Below are positions 23,801-32,306 of a DNA stretch of 64,000 nucleotides, in pieces. The first letter of the stretch is position 1, and each line of letters opens with the position of its first letter. The notes under the pieces were generated by a model. That model searched no databases, was not told the origin of the DNA, and saw nothing but the letters and a program-made list of their open reading frames with translations. Where the stretch lies: contig NZ_DALZQO010000016.1 of NCBI RefSeq assembly GCF_032017025.1, positions 9,149 to 73,148 of the forward strand, written 5' to 3'. Source of the DNA: Hydrogenoanaerobacterium sp032017025. Its GTDB lineage: Bacteria; Bacillota; Clostridia; Oscillospirales; Ruminococcaceae. The position numbers were made by a program, and so were the translations under genes.

Positions 23801-24675
23801 TAAGGGCGCACTCCTTTCTTGGAAGCGAAGCCTTCCGGTTTGATGATGAGCACCAGGATGAGGAAGCCAAACGCAAAGATATCACGGAAGCTTGCGGAAG
23901 AAATGGTAATGCCGAGGTTCTCGATAATACCGATGCACAGACCGCCCAATGCAGAGCAGCGGATATCGGTAAGACCGCCGAGAACCGAGGAGGAAAACGC
24001 CTTCATACCCATAGAGCCGCCCATGGTGGCACTCAGGGTTTGATAATATATTGCAAGGAGCATGCCGGCAACACCGCCGAGGCCGCAGCCGATGCAGTTG
24101 CCGATCATCGCGGTTCTTTTTACGTTTACACCCATCAGATAAGCCGCGCTTTTGTCCTGGCTTACCGCCCTTAACGCAATGCCCCATTTTGTCTTATAAA
24201 AAAACAGCGAAAGAAGAATTGCCAGTACAACAACCGTTATAATAACGATAACCTGTACCATTGAAATTTGCACCGTGCCGAAGTTGAAAAACTTATTTTC
24301 AACCACATTCAGCATCGGTTTTTGGTTTGGACCAAAGATAATCTGAGCAAGGTTTTTAATCAGCATACTGGCACCAATGGTGCAGATAAGAGAAATATGT
24401 CTCGGCGCATTAAAGAATCGCTCGTAACAAACCTTGTAAACAAACATACCGATAAGCCATGATGCAAGAAAACTTGCCGCGACACCCAGCAGCAAATTGT
24501 TGCCGCATGCCTCAAAAACATAAAAAGACGCAAACGCACCAATCATAATTACTTCACCGTGTGTGAACGTAACCATGCCTACCACACCAACAACAACCGA
24601 GTATCCAATTGCCATCAGCGCGTATATGGCGCCTTGACACAATCCGTTGATCAACTGATTGAGAAAATACTCCAT
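23800..24675 (-). CDS. livH: ABC transporter permease LivH
   Basis: The 291-residue permease begins MEYFLNQLINGLCQGAIYAL, the standard LivH start, after GGGGGGAG; an upstream in-frame ATG at 24744 is not used by the family. It has about eight membrane segments and the coupling loop TKWGIALRAVSQDKSAAYLM. It follows the binding-protein gene by 113 bp, the widest gap among the transport genes. Confidence 0.92.
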   Translation of the reverse strand: MEYFLNQLINGLCQGAIYALMAIGYSVVVGVVGMVTFTHGEVIMIGAFASFYVFEACGNNLLLGVAASFLASWLIGMFVYKVCYERFFNAPRHISLICTIGASMLIKNLAQIIFGPNQKPMLNVVENKFFNFGTVQISMVQVIVIITVVVLAILLSLFFYKTKWGIALRAVSQDKSAAYLMGVNVKRTAMIGNCIGCGLGGVAGMLLAIYYQTLSATMGGSMGMKAFSSSVLGGLTDIRCSALGGLCIGIIENLGITISSASFRDIFAFGFLILVLIIKPEGFASKKGVRP

Positions 24676-24788
24676 AAATGCTCCCCCCGAAACATATTTT
24701 AACAGCCTGATACTCAAAGTGCTTTGCAATTTGTATGATTGCAAAGCACTTCGGTAGCAGTTTTTTTAGAAGAATGATCGCAGCAGAA

Positions 24789-25976
24789 TTACTCCACAGA
24801 GTAATCGAAGCCTTCTTTTACAACATACTTGCCGTTTTCAACACCGCAGATTAGGTACTGCCTTGTGATATCGCCTGCTTCATTAAATTTAATGGGACCG
24901 GTTACACCCTGCATTTCAACCTTGGCAAGGTTGTCACGAATCGTCTGTCTGGTTACTTCGCCGTCGCCGCTGGCTTTGATTGCCTCTGCAAGCAGGTTAA
25001 CGCAATCGAACGCGCAAGCGGGATGGATGGTAGGCTCAAAGCCTGCTTTGGAGACAAACTCATCTTTCCATGCAGTAATCTCAGCGTCTGCAGGGTCAAA
25101 GAAGAACGGAGAGGTGAGCAGCAGACCTTCTGCATTTTCGCCGCAAAGGTCAATCAGCTGCTGCGAAGTACCCGGGCCCAGTGTGGTGATGGGAACATCC
25201 CAGCCTGACGATTTGATTTGGTTAATGATCTGAGGAACTGCACCCTGATCCATAATACATACGGTATCGGGGTTTGCAGCCTTCAGCTTTGTGATTAAAG
25301 AGGAAAAGTCCTTTTCGTCCTGTACATAGCTTACGGTTTCCACAATCTCCAGGCCTTCAACATCCGCCTGTTTTTTGAAGTTATCGTAGCAGGATTTACC
25401 CCAGTCGCTGTTAATGTAGATGACACCCAGCTTTTTAGCGCCCATATATTTGTTCAGAATATATTTTGCATAGAAAGGGGCCTCGCCGTCCTGACGGCCC
25501 ATGATGCTGAAGCAGTACTCGCTCATAGCAGCATAGTCGGGGTTGGAAGCCGTGGGAGAAAGCTGAACAATGCCTGCCTCATCAACAATCGGCGCGTTTG
25601 CCATACAAGCACCCGATGGGAAGTCGCCCAAAATTGCCAGAATCTCTTCATCGTCGGCAAACTGTCTTGCAAGGTCGGAGCTTTCTTTTTGGTCACCCTT
25701 AGAGTCTTTGATTACGAGCTCCAGCTTGTAACCGTTGGCGCCGCCGGCTGCGTTGATTCTGTCAACAGCCATTTGCATTCCAACCTCAAAGCCTTTGCCG
25801 TACTCAGCATTTGTGCCGGTGAGAGGGGCAAGTACACCAAATTTGATGGTGCCTTTTTCTGCGGGGGCTGAACCGTCTGCAGCCGGAGCAGAGCTAGATG
25901 CGGGAGCCGATGCACACCCTGTGAAGATTGCGGTGATCATCAATACGCTAAGAACCAGTGCGATTAACTTTTTCAT
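24789..25976 (-). CDS. Substrate-binding lipoprotein of the Liv-type importer
   Basis: The 395-residue protein has a lipoprotein signal with Cys 21 (FTGCASAP), a short Ser/Ala/Pro linker, and a type I periplasmic-binding fold of the LivJ/LivK kind (GVLAPLTGTNAEYGKGFEVG, then NAAGGANGYKLELV). It is anchored outside the membrane and delivers the substrate to LivHM. Liv-type binders take branched-chain amino acids, amides, urea and other small polar compounds; the neighbours suggest a cysteine-related or hydroxylated amino compound, which is inference. AGGAGG precedes the ATG. Confidence 0.92.
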   Translation of the reverse strand: MKKLIALVLSVLMITAIFTGCASAPASSSAPAADGSAPAEKGTIKFGVLAPLTGTNAEYGKGFEVGMQMAVDRINAAGGANGYKLELVIKDSKGDQKESSDLARQFADDEEILAILGDFPSGACMANAPIVDEAGIVQLSPTASNPDYAAMSEYCFSIMGRQDGEAPFYAKYILNKYMGAKKLGVIYINSDWGKSCYDNFKKQADVEGLEIVETVSYVQDEKDFSSLITKLKAANPDTVCIMDQGAVPQIINQIKSSGWDVPITTLGPGTSQQLIDLCGENAEGLLLTSPFFFDPADAEITAWKDEFVSKAGFEPTIHPACAFDCVNLLAEAIKASGDGEVTRQTIRDNLAKVEMQGVTGPIKFNEAGDITRQYLICGVENGKYVVKEGFDYSVE

Positions 25977-26035
25977 GATTTTCCTCCTAAAAACGTTGTT
26001 TCGTTCCGTATGTAAAAACCATTTGTCCTTGCAGA

Positions 26036-26530
26036 TTATTTGTGGAAGCGCAGTTTACAAGAATCGCAGCCTTTTGCAATGGTGTCGGTTAATTCCAAAG
26101 TCATGCCCATAGCCTCTGCAATGCCTCTGTCGCCATCCATTGCAATATCGCAAAGCTTTGCACATCTTTCATCGCTAAAGCCCAGCTTCTGCCATGCATT
26201 TACCAGTGCACAGTAATGGAAATCTACGCTTACCTCGTCGTAAGACGCTTTGATGTTATCCATCTCAAAGGTTTTAACGCCAACCTCACCCAAAAATGCA
26301 TCTTTGAAATCCTCGCCGTTCTCGGGGTTCTTGCAGGCTTCTTTGAAGCCCTCTCCATGAATTAGGCCGCAGCGCTTGATTGCTTTTCTTGTCAGCGTCT
26401 CTGCATCCAGTCCTGCTTTTTCAGCCTCGTCGTAGATGAGACCCATCCATGTTGCTCTGTGCTCAATTTGAGCTCTGTTGATTTCAATTTTCTCTTCTGC
26501 TTTTTTTGCTACGTTTTTGATGTTAGACAC
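26036..26530 (-). CDS. L-2-amino-thiazoline-4-carboxylate hydrolase-like protein
   Basis: The 164-residue protein has the pattern of the ATC hydrolase family: NRAQIEHRATWMGLIYDEA near the start, SYDEVSVDFHYCALVNAWQK near residue 100, LGFSDERCAKLCDIAMDGDRG, and the ending TIAKGCDSCKLRFHK. In Pseudomonas, ATC hydrolase opens the thiazoline ring to N-carbamoyl-cysteine on the way to L-cysteine. Family members are common in anaerobes with unknown substrates. It starts at GTG 26530, eight bases after AGGAGG, and is the first gene of a nine-gene operon. Together with the desulfidase it suggests uptake and breakdown of a cysteine derivative. Confidence 0.75.
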   Translation of the reverse strand: MSNIKNVAKKAEEKIEINRAQIEHRATWMGLIYDEAEKAGLDAETLTRKAIKRCGLIHGEGFKEACKNPENGEDFKDAFLGEVGVKTFEMDNIKASYDEVSVDFHYCALVNAWQKLGFSDERCAKLCDIAMDGDRGIAEAMGMTLELTDTIAKGCDSCKLRFHK

Positions 26531-26645
26531 GATTTTTTCCTCCTGAATTTGTGTTTTATTTTGAATCGCAGTGTTCGCGTTTCATTCTCATTGTAAGAAA
26601 TCCAAGTCGCTAGATTTTTAATAATATATCTGTAATATGTTAGTA

Positions 26646-26674
26646 ATAATATCAGAGAAGCATTCAAAAAGCAA
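26646..26674 (-). promoter_or_regulatory. Candidate promoter of the Liv-Dha-Cyu operon
   Basis: On the minus strand TTGCTT (26674-26669) and TATTAT (26651-26646) are separated by 17 bp. The leader to the GTG start is about 110 nt. It lies in the 319-bp divergent region shared with the proximal GntR gene. Confidence 0.5.
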
Positions 26675-26777
26675 TATATTTCTTTATTTTCCACAGAATG
26701 CATTGATTGTCAGTCCTCAATTTGTGGGTTATGACTAATTTCACTTTCACAGGAGCCCGAACGGTACATTTCAAATG

Positions 26778-26805
26778 TTGACAATTGCATTTTACCTGTT
26801 ATCAT
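26778..26805 (+). promoter_or_regulatory. Promoter of the proximal GntR gene
   Basis: TTGACA (26778-26783) is followed after 16 bp by TATCAT (26800-26805). The start codon lies 44 bp downstream. Confidence 0.6.
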
Positions 26806-26849
26806 TAAGATATATTTTATATTGGAAAGGTATGTAAGGTGTTTGCAAA

Positions 26850-27491
26850 ATGGCGAACGAGGGTAGCTTAAAATCAAAAATATATGCCGCAGTTTTTGAA
26901 AGCATTATCAAAGGGGAATACCAGCCAAACGATGTTCTCAGCGAAAAAGGGTTAGTCGAGAAGTTCAATGTCAGCAAATCGCCGGTACGCGAAGCTTTGA
27001 TTGAGCTTTGCAACGAAGGCGTTTTGCGCAGCATCCCACGCTATGGCTACGAGGTCATCCGCCTTACCGACCGCGATGTGCAGAATATTCAGCGGTTTCG
27101 GCTGGTTCTGGAGTGCGGTTGCCTTACACAATATTGGGAAATGATTACCCCCAAACACATTGAGCATCTCGAGCAGATGCTTGAGGAAGATTACCGTGGC
27201 AGCTTAGAGCACGACGCCCTAATCCATTGGGCGAAAAACTCCAAGTTCCACCTCGCACTGATTTCCTGCTTTAACAATGAGTATATTTATCGCAGCTTAA
27301 AGGCTTCGCTAACCACACTGTCCCGGGCATATGCACAGTTTTATTGGGATAAATGGCATAAGACTGAGTTCGTGAGTTTTGCCGGCGGACATAAACAGTT
27401 CTTAGAGCACCTGAAAAACAACGATAAGGAAGCAGCGGTATTGTGCCTGCAAAAAGATATCAGCGGATTTGATGACTTAGATTCCAAATAG
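26850..27491 (+). CDS. GntR/FCD-family transcription regulator (proximal copy)
   Basis: The 213-residue protein is a winged helix (LSEKGLVEKFNVSKSPVREA) plus an FCD domain, divergent from the Liv-Dha-Cyu operon. It is a paralog of the operon's last gene (17586-18230), with long shared stretches in both the DNA-binding part and the C-terminus. Identical-looking recognition helices (SKSPVR) suggest that both bind the same operator in the 319-bp divergent region, while the FCD parts differ more and may sense different ligands. Confidence 0.88.
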   Translation: MANEGSLKSKIYAAVFESIIKGEYQPNDVLSEKGLVEKFNVSKSPVREALIELCNEGVLRSIPRYGYEVIRLTDRDVQNIQRFRLVLECGCLTQYWEMITPKHIEHLEQMLEEDYRGSLEHDALIHWAKNSKFHLALISCFNNEYIYRSLKASLTTLSRAYAQFYWDKWHKTEFVSFAGGHKQFLEHLKNNDKEAAVLCLQKDISGFDDLDSK

Positions 27492-27499
27492 CATAAAAA

Positions 27500-27532
27500 A
27501 AGAAACGAAGCTTATTTAAGGCTTCGTTTCTT
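27500..27532. terminator. Bidirectional terminator between gntR and splB
   Basis: AAGAAACGAAGC (27500-27511) pairs perfectly with GCTTCGTTTCTT (27521-27532). U-rich tails exist on both strands. Confidence 0.85.
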
Positions 27533-27537
27533 TTCCT

Positions 27538-28533
27538 TTATACAACATAAATAATGCTAACACCGCCAAGTTTCTGCTCAATTTGCGCCCTCAAAAACTC
27601 CTCCGCATCACTGCGTATCTCGGGGCGATAACAATATTTGCCGCGCCCGCGCACGGTCATCAGCTCCTTATCATACAGTTCAACCGCGCTGGGAAAAGCT
27701 TCATTATTGATCATACGGTGAATATAGCTGTAGGTCATAAAAATAATTTCGATAAAGAGCTGTTTTTTCGCTTTTTCTGAAAGAGTGTCTGCCAATTGGG
27801 TAAGCAGTTCAGAGTACTGCCTGCGCCAGTCGCCTGTCAAAACCACAGGTGCAATTAAAATACCGGTGGGGTACCCCGCCTCGCACATTTGATTGATCGT
27901 ATTAATGCGCTTCTTAAGCGGTGATGTGCCAAGTTCAATTTTATTGATAACCTCCTGCGGGTTTACACTCATGCGGAAGATAACACGCCTTCTATGATTG
28001 AGGGGCAGCAGCGCCTCAACCATATCGAATTTTGTGGGAAAGGTCAGAAAGCCTTTTTCGTTTCTTCCAAATTCAGTGATTGTCCACTCAAGATTGCGGG
28101 TAATGGTATTTTCCAAAACAAGATCGCTGTTGCTGCCTATTTCAAAGGTGAGCGGGCGATCACTTTTGTTTGCAGTTTTGATGAGCTTTTCAAGCATCTG
28201 CTCACGGTTTACAAACAGACGCAGATAAGCACACTTGTTGTAGTTGCAAACCAGATAGCAATACAAGCACATAGCACTGCAGCCCGATGACGTATATGGT
28301 ACAAGGTAATCCGATACCTTGTGGTTTTCTACATATTTATGCGTCTTTCTTATCCCAATAATCAAATTGCGTTTCATCTTGGCAAACTCAGAGTTTTGTT
28401 TCGCCTGCATCTGTTCAATGCGGTTGTGGCTCTCAATTTCAATCCATGGGATATTATTAAACTTTTCATGCAAAATTCTTCCTAGATCATAGTCTAAGCT
28501 GTTTGACTCATAGTAAACGTTGTCAAACTTCAT
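27538..28533 (-). CDS. splB: Spore photoproduct lyase
   Basis: The 331-residue radical-SAM protein has the SPL motif with the cluster cysteines in SSGCSAMCLYCYLVCNYNKC near residue 90, a TFEIGSNSDLVLEN region and an IFRMSVNPQEVI region typical of SPL. It reverses the spore-specific thymine dimer during germination using SAM and a 4Fe-4S cluster. Its presence shows a spore-forming host. I choose ATG 28533 after AAGGAGTGATGGT; the in-frame start 21 bp earlier has no site. No splA-like gene is next to it. Confidence 0.9.
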   Translation of the reverse strand: MKFDNVYYESNSLDYDLGRILHEKFNNIPWIEIESHNRIEQMQAKQNSEFAKMKRNLIIGIRKTHKYVENHKVSDYLVPYTSSGCSAMCLYCYLVCNYNKCAYLRLFVNREQMLEKLIKTANKSDRPLTFEIGSNSDLVLENTITRNLEWTITEFGRNEKGFLTFPTKFDMVEALLPLNHRRRVIFRMSVNPQEVINKIELGTSPLKKRINTINQMCEAGYPTGILIAPVVLTGDWRRQYSELLTQLADTLSEKAKKQLFIEIIFMTYSYIHRMINNEAFPSAVELYDKELMTVRGRGKYCYRPEIRSDAEEFLRAQIEQKLGGVSIIYVV

Positions 28534-28591
28534 ACCATCACTCCTTAACAGCAATAGTATAAGCAGCTTAAGCCCATCTAGTATTCTTGCT

Positions 28592-29725
28592 CTATTTTTT
28601 TATAATTCTGCCCTCTCGCAGCGCAATCTCGGTCATTACAATCGAAAAAGTACGCTGATATTTTCGGATGAGCGGCAGCTCCTGTTCCGTCACAATCGAA
28701 ACTGAAAGCCCTTCGGTTTCGCCGCGCCCAGCCCTGCCCGAACGGTGCAGATAATCCATCGGGTCATCGGAAATGCTGAGGCTGAACACAGTGGATACCT
28801 CTGCAATGTGCAGCCCGCGCGCCGCAATATCGGTTGCGATCAACAACGAAACTTTACCGGCAGAAAAATCTGCAATCGCTTTCTGGCGCTCTTGCTTGGC
28901 ACTGGTGCCATGGATATACGACACATTCAGCTTATGGTATTTCAGCTTGGCGGCGGCAACCTCGGTTTCCTCCGGCTTATTGATAAATACCAGTGCACGC
29001 TGCGGCTGAATGATTGAAATCAGCTTGCGCAGCGTCTCCAGCTTATCGCGCGATTGCACCACGGTATACAAATGCTGTATATTTTCGGGGATTTTGTAAG
29101 TTTCAGTGGTTTTAACCAGCTCTGTATCCTTTGCAATTGCACCCGCCTGCTCCAGGGTTTTTGCAGAAATACTTGCAGATACCAGCACCACTTGAGTATC
29201 GCGCATCACCGCTTTGCGGATGGCCTTAACTCCCTCAATGTTCTGTTTATCGAGCATCTTGTCTGCTTCATCAATCACAACTGTTTGGACGGTATGCGCC
29301 GTAATTTTCTTTTTTTGAATCAGCTCGTTGATTCTGCCACAGGTACCAATAATAACCTGTGGCTTGTCACGCAGCTTTTCAATCTGCCCTTTGATGTTGA
29401 CATCGCCAAAGATTACCACTGATTTGAGAGGGATCCCCGAGTTTTCAGCCAGTATCTCTACTTGACGGTGCACCTGCATGGCGAGTTCCTGCGTTGGCAC
29501 CAAAACCAGCATTTGCATGGTTTTGTTCGGCTCGGTTTGTTTGGCGTATAGCGGTAGCAGGTAGGCAAGCGTTTTGCCCGAACCGGTTTCCGACTGTATG
29601 ATCACATTTTTATTTGCCATCAATTTCGGAATTGCCATCCCTTGAATTGTGGTCGGCTCCTTTATCTGTTGTGCGGCAAGCGCTTGCACAAGCGCATCGT
29701 TTAAGCCCAATGCTTTAAAATTCAT
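28592..29725 (-). CDS. DEAD-box RNA helicase
   Basis: The 377-residue helicase core has motifs Q (EPTTIQGMAIP), I (SETGSGKT), Ia (VPTQELAMQ), II (VIDEADKML), III (SAS), V (ATDIAARGLH) and VI (HRSGRAGRG). It has almost no C-terminal extension, so it is a minimal CshB/RhlE-like helicase rather than the DbpA type. It would unwind RNA in ribosome assembly or mRNA turnover. The ATG at 29725 follows GAGGAT. Confidence 0.9.
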   Translation of the reverse strand: MNFKALGLNDALVQALAAQQIKEPTTIQGMAIPKLMANKNVIIQSETGSGKTLAYLLPLYAKQTEPNKTMQMLVLVPTQELAMQVHRQVEILAENSGIPLKSVVIFGDVNIKGQIEKLRDKPQVIIGTCGRINELIQKKKITAHTVQTVVIDEADKMLDKQNIEGVKAIRKAVMRDTQVVLVSASISAKTLEQAGAIAKDTELVKTTETYKIPENIQHLYTVVQSRDKLETLRKLISIIQPQRALVFINKPEETEVAAAKLKYHKLNVSYIHGTSAKQERQKAIADFSAGKVSLLIATDIAARGLHIAEVSTVFSLSISDDPMDYLHRSGRAGRGETEGLSVSIVTEQELPLIRKYQRTFSIVMTEIALREGRIIKK

Positions 29726-29859
29726 TGTTATCCTCATTTACTCGAAATTTTATAGTATCATTTTATCCTATTATATTTATTTTATCAGTGTATCTGTCTT
29801 TTGCAAGGCTGTCAATGTTATTGTACTTTTTTTGCTGCTTTATACCCAAAATTAACAGC

Positions 29860-29899
29860 AAAAAGCCCCCTGCCGTTGGAGATCGGCATGGGGCTTTTG
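29860..29899 (-). terminator. Terminator of the NPDTG surface protein gene
   Basis: On the minus strand AAAAGCCCC..TGCCG pairs with CGGCA.GGGGGCTTTTT, with the U-tract on the left side. Confidence 0.8.
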
Positions 29900-29930
29900 G
29901 GCTATGGGTTTATTAACTTTTAAGAGTTAA

Positions 29931-30998
29931 TTATTTGCGTTTTGCAACAGCGATACCAGCAATAGAAACGACAGCCATAGCTACAGCCAGGCCTACGAAA
30001 TCGTTAGCGCCGGTGTCGGGGTTTTTCTCGCCAGTGGTGTTGGAATCGTCTTTGTCATCGGTAGGTTCGTTGGTATCTACAGATTTCAGTGCGATGTCGG
30101 AAACAACGTAGTTGCCCAGTTTGTTGGTTTTGATGGTGAATGCAGCAGCATCCTCATCGTATTTAGCGTCTTTGAGAGCAACCAGTTTGCCGTTCTCGTT
30201 GGAGTAGATGTAAGGAGCAACCAGTTTGCCGTCTTTGTTCTCGATCATCTCAGCAGGGATGGTGAGAGTACCGCTTCTGCGGAAAGTTTTGTTGTTGCCA
30301 GCGAAGTAGTAAACAGAGAGGTCAGCCTCAGGGTTTTTGTCTTCGAGAGCCTCATCTTCAGTGTCGAGTCTCAGGAACAGGTCTTTCTGACCAGCAGCGT
30401 TAACAGCAAATACTACGTCGTTGTCGAAAACCATCTCAACATCGTCGCAATCGTCAAAGCTGATTACCTGGCCTTTGAGAACGCTGTATGTAGAAGCGTT
30501 GTCTACCTCGTAAGCAACCTCGGTGTTGATTTCAGCTACAGCAGCTTCAGTTTTACCGGAATCGATTACGTAGTTCTCTTTACCGTAGATGTTTACAGAC
30601 ATCTCCAAAGCTTTGCCTTCCATCTGGAATTTGTCAGCAGTTTTGAAGGTGATGTAAGCTTTTTTCTCAGCGCCATCTTTTTTGATTACAAAAGCAGGCT
30701 TAGAAGCGATGTAAGAAGAGCCCTCTTCGATGCTGGTCCTGAGTTTGTAGTTGTCAAGTTTGGACAAAGAGTCGATTTCGCCAGCTTCGTCTTTTACATG
30801 CATGTAGTAAGTGGTGTTAGCAGGCAGAGTGCCGTCTTTGTTCAGAGCAGCATCTTCCATTTTGTCGTTTTTGTAGGTGAGAAGCTTGTTCTCAACAGAG
30901 ATGTTGTTTGCTTTGCCTTTTGCATCAGCAGCAAAAGCAACCGTTGTCATGCCGAAAGCAAGAACAACCGCAAGTACAAGAGCAAGTACTTTTTTCAT
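29931..30998 (-). CDS. Secreted surface protein with NPDTG sorting-like C-terminus
   Basis: The 355-residue protein has a clear signal peptide (MKKVLALVLAVVLAFGMTTV, cut after AFA), an acidic Lys/Glu/Asp-rich ectodomain of about 290 residues with no known domain, and a C-terminus with NPDTGA, a 20-residue hydrophobic segment and AKRK. That is a sortase-type signal in which Asn replaces the Leu of LPxTG. Codon use is very restricted (nearly always GTT, GCA, AAA, CTG-type choices) and a near-consensus promoter lies upstream, so it is probably among the most abundant surface proteins. No sortase gene is in the window. The start is ATG 30998 after GGAGG. Confidence 0.75.
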   Translation of the reverse strand: MKKVLALVLAVVLAFGMTTVAFAADAKGKANNISVENKLLTYKNDKMEDAALNKDGTLPANTTYYMHVKDEAGEIDSLSKLDNYKLRTSIEEGSSYIASKPAFVIKKDGAEKKAYITFKTADKFQMEGKALEMSVNIYGKENYVIDSGKTEAAVAEINTEVAYEVDNASTYSVLKGQVISFDDCDDVEMVFDNDVVFAVNAAGQKDLFLRLDTEDEALEDKNPEADLSVYYFAGNNKTFRRSGTLTIPAEMIENKDGKLVAPYIYSNENGKLVALKDAKYDEDAAAFTIKTNKLGNYVVSDIALKSVDTNEPTDDKDDSNTTGEKNPDTGANDFVGLAVAMAVVSIAGIAVAKRK

Positions 30999-31067
30999 TG
31001 TGAATTCCTCCATAAATTTTGTTTTGTCTGTCAGGCGGGCTCTCCATTTCCCACTTAACGTAACCCT

Positions 31068-31096
31068 AGTATAGCCGTACAGGTTACAAAAGTCAA
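31068..31096 (-). promoter_or_regulatory. Strong promoter of the surface protein gene
   Basis: On the minus strand TTGACT (31096-31091) and TATACT (31073-31068) have exactly 17 bp between them. The leader is about 65 nt. The remaining 220 bp up to the next terminator are AT-rich with no gene that I can see. Confidence 0.75.
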
Positions 31097-31315
31097 TACT
31101 TTTGGAAGAAGTTTTGTAACTCTTCTGTAATTAGTTGTTTCGAATTTCCAATTAATTGTATTCGTTTTACAGTACAAAACGGAATTTATTGCATTTTAGT
31201 GCTTATTCTTTTTTCCAACATATTACAAAATGTTATAATTTCCAGTTTAGCCCAAATTTACTCTTTTTACTGCTTTTTGACTAAAATTCATCTGTTTTCT
31301 TTTAAAATTTTAGCT

Positions 31316-31348
31316 GCAAAAAAGCACCTGAGAGCAAGCTCAGGTGCT
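31316..31348 (-). terminator. Terminator of the HAD phosphatase gene
   Basis: AGCACCTGAG (31323-31332) pairs perfectly with CTCAGGTGCT (31339-31348). On the minus strand it runs into TTTTTT. Confidence 0.85.
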
Positions 31349-31362
31349 TGGTTATTATATTC

Positions 31363-32094
31363 TCACCACAGTAAGTCAAGCATATCGACATTCAGCCGGT
31401 AGGTCACATCCTTACGTTCTACAATCACATGAATTCTCTGTTTAAGTTGTTCATCTTCCAAAATGCGCGCGAGCAGTTCTTTTGTAGGGTTTATGGCAAA
31501 TGGGTTGCCTACCAGCTTGAGCATTGAGAAATCGCCGGTTGTATCTCCATAGGCATAGCTGGCAGAAAGGTCGATGTCATGCTTTTGCGCCATTTCCAAC
31601 ACAGCCTTGCGTTTGCTTACAGAATCCCACATTGGTATAATCTCACCGTTGTAGGTTCCGTCGTCACCCACCTGATAAATCGTTCCTCTAAAATCATCCA
31701 TGCCATATTTTTGAGACATTTCGCACACCAGCTCTACAGGTGAACCCGAAATCGCAATTACCTTATGCCCCTGTGCCTTATGCCATTTAATTCGCTCACG
31801 CGAATAGGTGTATACCCGCTCACCTTTTTGCTCAATCACCTTTTGTGCAATGTAGGCGATGTGAAACGAATTGGTATTGATAACGGTATCGGTGTAGATA
31901 TCTACCATTTTCTGCAGATATGTATCGTAGTCACCTACACGTTTATCCCATTTGGTAAATGCCGGCTCAACCTCACTGTACCATTTGCTGTCATCAATCA
32001 GTTCATATTTTATCATCTTTTTAAACATTTCGCTAATCATACCCTCACGGGAAATTGTGCCGTCAATATCAAAAAAAGCCGCACAGTTTGCCAT
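31363..32094 (-). CDS. HAD-IB family phosphatase (SerB-like)
   Basis: The 243-residue protein has HAD motif I AFFDIDGTIS near residue 6 (nucleophile Asp), motif II VIAISGSPVELV near residue 122, and motif III/IV AYGDTTGDFSMLKLVGNP near residue 180. It is the IB subgroup that includes phosphoserine phosphatase and related enzymes. The substrate is uncertain. The ATG at 32094 follows AAGGAG by eight bases. Confidence 0.85.
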   Translation of the reverse strand: MANCAAFFDIDGTISREGMISEMFKKMIKYELIDDSKWYSEVEPAFTKWDKRVGDYDTYLQKMVDIYTDTVINTNSFHIAYIAQKVIEQKGERVYTYSRERIKWHKAQGHKVIAISGSPVELVCEMSQKYGMDDFRGTIYQVGDDGTYNGEIIPMWDSVSKRKAVLEMAQKHDIDLSASYAYGDTTGDFSMLKLVGNPFAINPTKELLARILEDEQLKQRIHVIVERKDVTYRLNVDMLDLLW

Positions 32095-32247
32095 GCCAGT
32101 CACTCCTTCCAATCTTATTACTGCCTATTTTCATATCTATAGTATACGCAGGACTCAAGCAGATATCAACCCAATTTTAGGTTGATTTCAGCAACGAAAT
32201 CAGGTTTTTAAAGGATTTTTTCGTGCATTCTCGGTCATCCGCAGAAA

Positions 32248-32276
32248 TTGACATTAGCGCTGTAAAAAGCTATACT
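32248..32276 (+). promoter_or_regulatory. Consensus promoter of the EpsG-like gene
   Basis: TTGACA (32248-32253), a 17-bp spacer and TATACT (32271-32276), with the start codon 31 bp further on. Confidence 0.75.
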
Positions 32277-32306
32277 GTAAAGTAAACTTGGTCACAGAAA
32301 GTAGGT

